Shown here one piece after another: positions 58,577-64,000 of a stretch of 64,000 nucleotides of DNA (position 1 is its first letter; each line of letters starts with the position of its first letter). A program made the translations under genes and the position numbers. Origin of the DNA: Azolla caroliniana (lineage: Eukaryota; Polypodiophyta); the NCBI GenBank assembly GCA_043228905.1, contig JBHGNT010000001.1, forward strand, positions 10,602,001 through 10,666,000. The letters run 5' to 3'. Below the pieces are notes generated by a model. It was not told the origin of the DNA, did not search any database, and saw only the letters and a program-made list of their open reading frames with translations.

Positions 58577-61500
58577 AGAGGACTATCAGGGCGTGGGGCC
58601 GCGATAGTCCGGGAACCCCGGACGAACCCCACACTTGTACAATAAGTAGGAGGTTTTGGTTCTCCGAAAACGGAGGCTGTACCATAGCTAGGATTAGAGG
58701 CAAGGAGAGAAAACGGGAGGAGGAGCGACTCAAGGCGTGCGGAGTCCTCGGCCCCGACGAAGAAATCAGTGGCGCCGTGGAGGCGGTCTCCTTCGACGAC
58801 ACCTTGGGAATGCTGGGGAAGGTAGTCGAAGAAGACCTTAACGAAGACCGGACGATACCGGTATGTTCCGAAGAGATGTACGAAGTCATCGCGGACTTTG
58901 GTCGGGGGCTCGAGTCGGATCGGACGGCCCGAGTAAGCACCAAGTACAAGACTGTGGACCGGAAGATAAGGCCAGTCGCGGTACCGTTACCGGAGGGCAG
59001 CGAGTCGCGAATCAAAGGGGTTGCATCGGACCCCAGCTTACGAGATCCGGCCTGCATAGGACACACCTTCACCAACGAGACGCTCCGGGAGCTCAAAATC
59101 GGTGGGGGCGGGTTCCTACTACTGGCGGAGGAAGACCGGTTTCGGAGAATGCTCGGAAGGCACGGGAAAGCCTTCGCATTCTCACCGGAGGAAATCGGGT
59201 GCGTAGACCCGACGATCGTAGAGCCGATGGTGATATTCACGGTACCGCATGTACCGTGGAATCTCAAGCCAATTTCGGTTCCGAGAGCTCACATCCCGAA
59301 GTTGATGGAGCTGTTGAAGCAGAAAGTTGATATGGGCATTCTCGAGCCGTCGAGCGCCCCGTATTCAAACCGATGGTTTACCGTACCAAAGAAAAACGGA
59401 TCATTGCGCTTCATTCAGGACCTACAACCGGTCAATAGGGTGACCATTCGGAACGCAGGGATTGGACCGACCATAGACGAGTTCGCGGAGGCCTTCGCCG
59501 GAAGGTCGATTTACTCGGTCGGTGATCTATACTCAGGGTACGACTAGTTCCAGCTAGCCGTGGAGAGCAGAGACATTATGACGATGCGAACTCCCCTCGG
59601 CCTAGTGCGGATGTGTACGCTGCCGCAAGGAGGGACCAACTCGGTGGCCCACATGGTGAATGCGATGAACAAGGTTCTGAGGGACTGCATCCCGGACATC
59701 ACCATGCCGTTTCTGGACGACATCCCGATCAAGGGATGCCCGGTAGCAGAAAAGGACGAGACGATCAGGCCGGACGGATGCCGGCGATTCGTGGCGACGC
59801 ACATCGACGACTGCGAGAAGGTGCTGCAAAGGCTAGAGGCTGCGAGGCTCACCTTCTCGGGGGAGAAATCAGCCTTCGGGCAGTCGGAAATCATGGTGGT
59901 CGGACATTTATGTGGGCCATATGGCCGGAAACCATCTCCGGCAAAGGTAGAAGCCATCTCCGCGATGAAGCCCGACTGCAGCTCGGTCACGGAAGTACGA
60001 AGATTCCTGGGGGCATGCGCATTCTACCACATATGGATCCCACATTACGCCCACGTTGCGGAGCCGCTATACGGGCTGCTAAAGAAAGGGCAAAAATTCG
60101 AATGGCGAGACGAACATACGGAGTCGGTCCGGAAGCTGAAGGAAGCTCTTGCAGCAGCACCGGCACTCCGGAAGGCTGTTTACGGGAAGGGTACCCCGGT
60201 ATACATAACGGTGGATACGAGTCCGACCGGGATCGGATGGGTCGTCAACCAACAAGACGAGGACGTCAATCGGTTCCCGATCCGATTCGGCGCGAAAGTC
60301 CTCAGTGAGCGGCAGCGAGGATACGCCCAGGTTAAACGCGAACTCTGGGGTATCGTTTTGGCGGTAAAGGCCGACAAAGACTATCTGATCGGGACAGAAG
60401 TGATTATCGAGACGGATTGCCTGCCAATTCTCGGCATGGTTTCCGGATGCGCGACGCCGGACCTGGCGATGCTCAGGTGGATAGCGTACATCAAGTCCCT
60501 GGACCCGGAAATACGACACATTTCCGGGAAAGACAACGCCATGGCCGACATGCTTTCGAGGGCGAGGTTCGATGACGAGGGCGGCATGGTTTCGGAGGAC
60601 GAAGAGGTCGGCGTGGACTTCTTCGAGGCAGCATACGTAACAACCGACGGGACGAGCACTCCGGCGCTTAACGACTTCGACGCGAGCAAGTACGACGGGG
60701 AGTGGCTGCAGATCGGCGGGTTCTTGAGGACAATGGCGCCGGATGCGTCATGGACGAAAGACGAGGCCAACCGGATCCGGAAGAAAGCATACCGGTTCTT
60801 TCTCCGGGATGGCTATCTATGGAAGCACCCGAAGAAGAGGGACGGCGCTCCGCTCCGGGTGGTGGCGATGAAGGAAGAACAGGAGGAGCTGCTAACGGCC
60901 TACCACGACAGCCCTTAGGCCGGACACCGTGGAACTTGGGCCACGTTCGAGAAGATAAAGGAGAAGTACTGGTGGCCGGGACTGAACCGGGACGTGCATC
61001 GATTCGTGACAACTTGCGAGAGCTGTCAGATGCACTCCGTGGTCCGACACCGGGACGAGCTTCACCCTACGTACCCTCCGACCATCCACTTCAAATGGAT
61101 GGTAGATCTGGTGATGATGCCAATGGGGGTAGGACAGATGCGGTACCTGGTCCTAGCGCGGGAGGATCTGACGAACTAGGTGGAAGGCCGGGCCCTTCCG
61201 AACAAAACGACCGCGGCCGTATGTCGGTTCCTAATCGAGGACGTGATATGTTGGTACGGGTGCGTCGGGAAGATCGTGGCTGACCGAGGGGAGTTGGACG
61301 CCGAAGAAGCGGTGGAGCTGTTCGACCGGCTGGGAGTCAAGCTCTCGCTCACCACTGCGTACAATCCGGAGGCGAATGGAAAGGTGGAGCGCGGACACGG
61401 GCCGATCGTCAAGGCGTTGGTTCGGGCATGCGGAGGCCAAGTCGGTAACTGGCCGCGGCTGCTACCTTATGCTTTGTGGGCAGACCGGACTACGCACAGT

Positions 61501-62040
61501 TCGGTAACCGGGTACATGCCGACGGAGCTTATGTTCGGCCAGAAGCCGATCATGCCGATGGAACGGACGATCTCCTCGTGGGCAACGGTCGACTGGAGGG
61601 ACGAGATGAGCCGGGAGGAGTTGTTGGCCGCGCGTATACGACAACTCGAGCGGAGACCGGAGGACGTGAAGCTGGCTGCGGAGAAGCTCCGGGTGGCGAG
61701 GACAAAGAACAAAGCCAGGTTCGACCGAACGCACCGGCTCCGACCGAAGAAGATCGAGGAAGGTGACTGGGTGCTCGTCTACGACAGCAGCCTCGACAAC
61801 CAGCACCGGGCTACACGGAAGTTCGCGCGGAGATGGTTTGGGCCGTACGCAGTACAAAGCGCCAACGACAACGGAACGTATCACCTGGCGGAACTCGACG
61901 GCACGAGAATGGAGATACCCGTGGCTGGGAAGAGGATCAAAGCCTTCAAGAAGCGACACGACGACGAGCCAGACCCGGTTCTCCTAGACAGCAGCGACGA
62001 CCGATCCGAGACCGAGGAAGGACCGATGGGCGAAGAGTGA
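58531..62040 (+). pseudogene. Gypsy pol: RT, RNase H, integrase; three internal TAG codons
   Basis: One frame is open from 58531 to the stop at 62038-62040 except for TAG at 59545, 60916 and 61177. RT: VPWNLKPISVPRAHIPKLME, ILEPSSAPYSNRWFTVPKKN, RFIQDLQPVNRVT and FLDD (59709-59720, in place of the usual YxDD). RNase H: ITVDTSPTGIGWVV, KRELWGIVLAVKADKDY, IETDCLPILGM and ISGKDNAMADMLSR. Integrase: an H-x6-H ... CESCQ zinc site (split by the second TAG), then catalytic Asp (WMVDLVMMP), Asp (VADRGE) and Glu (GKVERGH), and a C-terminal WFGPYAV (GPY/F) region. The first TAG replaces an expected Gln in GYDQFQL, the third an expected Trp. Otherwise intact. Confidence 0.9.
58571..58623 (+). promoter_or_regulatory. 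putative recoding signal at the gag-pol junction
   Basis: The gag frame ends GAT TTT TAG (five T's, stop at 58574-58576). A -1 slip on TTT gives TTT TTA and enters the open pol frame. Four bases after the stop an 8-bp perfect stem GGACTATC (58580-58587) / GATAGTCC (58603-58610) can form; an alternative 7-bp stem GTCCGGG (58607-58613) / CCCGGAC (58617-58623) overlaps it. The layout fits a programmed -1 frameshift, or termination with reinitiation. Inference only. Confidence 0.45.
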
Positions 62041-62111
62041 AGGCGGGCCGGTTTTCTCCGTCCCAACTTAATTGGCGCATGCCGATGGATGCGCGGTTAG
62101 GTGGGGGCGGA

Positions 62112-62546
62112 TGTCGTGAAGAAAACCGTCCAAGGGTGGAATTGGGGCACCAAGGCGTGGGAACCGGCTCTTCACGCGCGTGCGCGCCAAGTTGTACATA
62201 GAGGCGGATTAGGTACCTAGGAGGATCGAAGTGGTTAGATACGGTAGGTAGAAATTTAATGCCGAACGGCTCCGTCTGGACCTATAAAAGGAGGAGGACG
62301 GGGAAGAAGAAGGGATCGCGACTTGGCGAGGAGGAAGTGCTGTCGAATTGCGAAGAGGCTCTTCTTTCCTGGAGAGAAGATCGTCGGACGCTGCAGAGCC
62401 TGGGGATTTGTCGTTTCTGCTGCGTGGGAAGCCCGAGTGCTTCCGGCAGAGGCTCCCTGTTCTGCTGCTGCTTCGAGGTCGCGGATTTGGGCGCAGAGGT
62501 CGTGATCCGTCGGGAGTTCGCTGTCTCTGCTCCGTGGACAACCCGT
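62112..62546 (+). repeat. 3' LTR of the Gypsy element, truncated by insertion
   Basis: The first 435 bp of the 766-bp LTR; breaks after GACAACCCGT where the next TGTCGTG LTR begins. TATAAAA at 62283-62289. Confidence 0.94.
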
Positions 62547-64000
62547 TGTCGTGAAGAAAACCGTCCATAAGCGGAATCGGCGCACCAAGGCGTGGGAACC
62601 GGTTCTTCACGCCCGCACGCTCCAAGTTGTACATAGAAGCGAATTAGGAGGATAATCGGCAGGAACGGGCCCTAACACAAGTGGAGACAAAGACCGCGCG
62701 AACAGTCTTCTCGGTCGCGCGCGCGAGCTAAGGAACTGTACGAGTCGGCGGCGTAACTACGCGGATGCGTGAAGAACGGAGCGGATCCCTGTTCGAAAGG
62801 GACAGGGAATAAAGCTGACATGACGGCCTGCTCGTCGGCCTATATAAGGAGCTGGAAAGAGCGTTTGCAGGCATCTCGCGCAGAGAGGACGAAGTGCTGT
62901 CGGACCGTTTCTGGACGCTTCTCTCTCTGTTTCCTTCCTTCTTGAGCTCCATAGCTTTCTGTGCAGGGTCCCGAGGAGGCTCGCGCTGTTTCGAGGAACG
63001 CCCGAGTGCTTCCGGCAGCACCTCCGACCTGCTGCCCCTTTGTGCGTCGAAGCGAACAAGCATCGGCATCTGTTCGTCGGCCTGTTCGGTTGTAACCAAC
63101 CTGTGCCCCCATCGAGGGTTGTAGTCGTGTTAGCCATTTTTGTTAATATACATATTTAGTCATTCGCATCTGTCTGTGTCAGTGTCTGTTCGCGTTCTCC
63201 GTGCTGAAGGGCCGTGTCCCTGTGTATCCCCGGTCCTGCGTAGCCGGTTCTCTCTCTTTCTCCTCCCTCGCTTGCTCTTTGGTTCGAGACCCCCGCGGTC
63301 CCGCCTCGTTTCCACACGCACTTGCATAATATCTCGACATCTTTGGTGAACCCGACGTGAAGGAGGCGGCAGAAGAGCAGAAGATGAGGGGGTCGGATCT
63401 TGCAGAGGCCATGGCTTCGGCCGTGGATCTGATTGTATACGCGCGCGAGGGCACCGGTGCCCTCGACAGAGCTATTGAGGCGATCGTCGGCACGATCGGC
63501 CGGTTCGATGGGAAGGATGCCACGAAGTATTTGGCGTCGTACGGTGCAGAGATGCTGATGCGGGACATTCCGGAAGAAAGGCGTCTTGCCGGATTTCCCC
63601 GAGTGGCGATGCCGAGCATCCATGCGGAGGTGCTCGAGGTGCGGGCGGAGAGCCGTACCTGGGAGGAGTTCGAAGGTCGGCTCCTAGAGAAATACGGGCT
63701 GGACGACGCGCTCCGGCTTTCGAAGCGAAGGTTCATGGAATGGGTGGAGTCCCCGGGGAAGGGAAGAAACGCGTCGGCACTCCTCCGGGAGTTTGAGGAA
63801 AACTTTGCGCGCCTTTCGGCGCTCGACCGAACCATCCTGGACACGAGCCGGGTCTTGCTGTTTGTCAAGTCGGTCGACGAGCGGGATCGGGAGCAAGTGG
63901 GCCTCTTGCTGGAAACCGAAGACGGGCTCACTACCGACTGGGCGGCTGTCAAGAAAGTCTGTGGCCGTTTCGACAAACGGCGAGAATGGGCGGATAACGG
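62547..64000 (+). mobile_element. Gypsy element of the same superfamily, runs off the window
   Basis: 5' LTR 62547-63339 (793 bp; TGTCGTGAAGAAAACCG ... ATCTCGACA; TATATAA 62841-62847), then the shared leader CTTTGGTGAACCCGACGTGA and gag. It is inserted in the 3' LTR of the 6.9-kb element and is therefore the youngest insertion of the chain. Confidence 0.93.
63384..64000 (+). CDS. Gypsy gag, N-terminal part
   Basis: ATG 63384 (MRGSDLAEAMASAVDLIVYA), open for 205 codons to the window end without a stop. It aligns throughout with the gag at 56450 (ALDRAIEAIVGTIGRFDGKD, then WEEFEGRLLEKYGLDDALRL, LLFVKSVDERDREQVGLLLE, then TTDWAAVKKVCGRFDKRREW). It is a capsid-forming retrotransposon protein; knuckle and protease would lie beyond 64000. 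The intact frame agrees with it being the youngest element here. Confidence 0.92.
   Translation, partial: MRGSDLAEAMASAVDLIVYAREGTGALDRAIEAIVGTIGRFDGKDATKYLASYGAEMLMRDIPEERRLAGFPRVAMPSIHAEVLEVRAESRTWEEFEGRLLEKYGLDDALRLSKRRFMEWVESPGKGRNASALLREFEENFARLSALDRTILDTSRVLLFVKSVDERDREQVGLLLETEDGLTTDWAAVKKVCGRFDKRREWADN

Larger units (their letters stand above)
55648..62546 (+). mobile_element. Gypsy LTR retrotransposon, nearly complete
   Basis: 5' LTR 55648-56413 (766 bp); 3' LTR 62112-62546, cut after 435 bp by the next insertion. The two LTRs differ at about 7 of 435 positions. Internal order gag-protease-RT-RNase H-integrase (Gypsy order), no chromodomain. Polypurine tract GGTGGGGGCGGA before 62112. 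Inserted in the gag of its relative (left flank AAGTACGG); the right TSD lies beyond the window. GC-rich compared with the host genes. Confidence 0.95.

Noticed and set aside
58506-59267. 253-codon minus-strand ORF in the Gypsy element
   Set aside because: It is the antisense shadow of the pol frame, which has RT motifs; the antisense peptide has none.

Overview
This looks like nuclear DNA of a land plant. It has GT-AG spliced genes for a plant-type alpha-galactosidase (GH27) and a plant pectin methylesterase, a broken pentatricopeptide-repeat (PPR) gene, and Copia elements whose primer-binding site is the usual plant initiator-Met tRNA match. The PPR style and some LINE and Gypsy protein styles remind me of lycophytes, ferns or mosses, but this is an impression and no species is claimed. 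There are no bacterial operons, CRISPR arrays or rRNA genes.

Region 1 (1-10.3 kb), AT-rich and genic: an alpha-galactosidase gene on + (13 in-frame exons; the exon for the N-terminal GWNSWNHF motif is not found), with a LINE in one intron and a 40-bp LINE tail in another. Next, on -, is a small Sel1-like gene whose intron and leader consist largely of three unrelated tandem arrays.

Region 2 (10.3-35.7 kb): mostly non-coding DNA and transposons. It holds a solo Copia LTR (14.7-15.4 kb), a degenerate reverse-transcriptase patch, a LINE split by a 6.2-kb Copia element (18249-24410, TSD TGTAA) that itself carries an 865-bp non-coding insertion in gag, a 5'-truncated LINE with a 16-bp TSD (25.1-29.5 kb), and a PPR pseudogene (30.8-32.5 kb).

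Region 3 (35.7-41 kb): a complete five-exon pectin methylesterase gene (381 codons, intact catalytic motifs), then DNA with no recognisable gene.

Region 4 (41-64 kb), a GC-rich transposon nest: one LINE on - is broken by a 1.67-kb TGTCGT element full of CpG-rich minisatellite, by a Copia element with TSD CATCG (43513-49040), and by a third Copia element. That third element is cut by a chromodomain Gypsy, which is cut by a Gypsy of another family, whose gag is cut by a 6.9-kb relative, whose 3' LTR is cut by yet another relative running off the window. The insertion order can be read directly.

The host genes are independent of each other. The most unusual items are the TGTCGT family (two copies sharing terminal hairpins and 4-bp TSDs), the gag-pol junction of the 6.9-kb Gypsy (T-run, stop codon, two competing hairpins), the Sel1-like gene built around tandem arrays, and stop codons in the transposons that fit cytosine-methylation decay.
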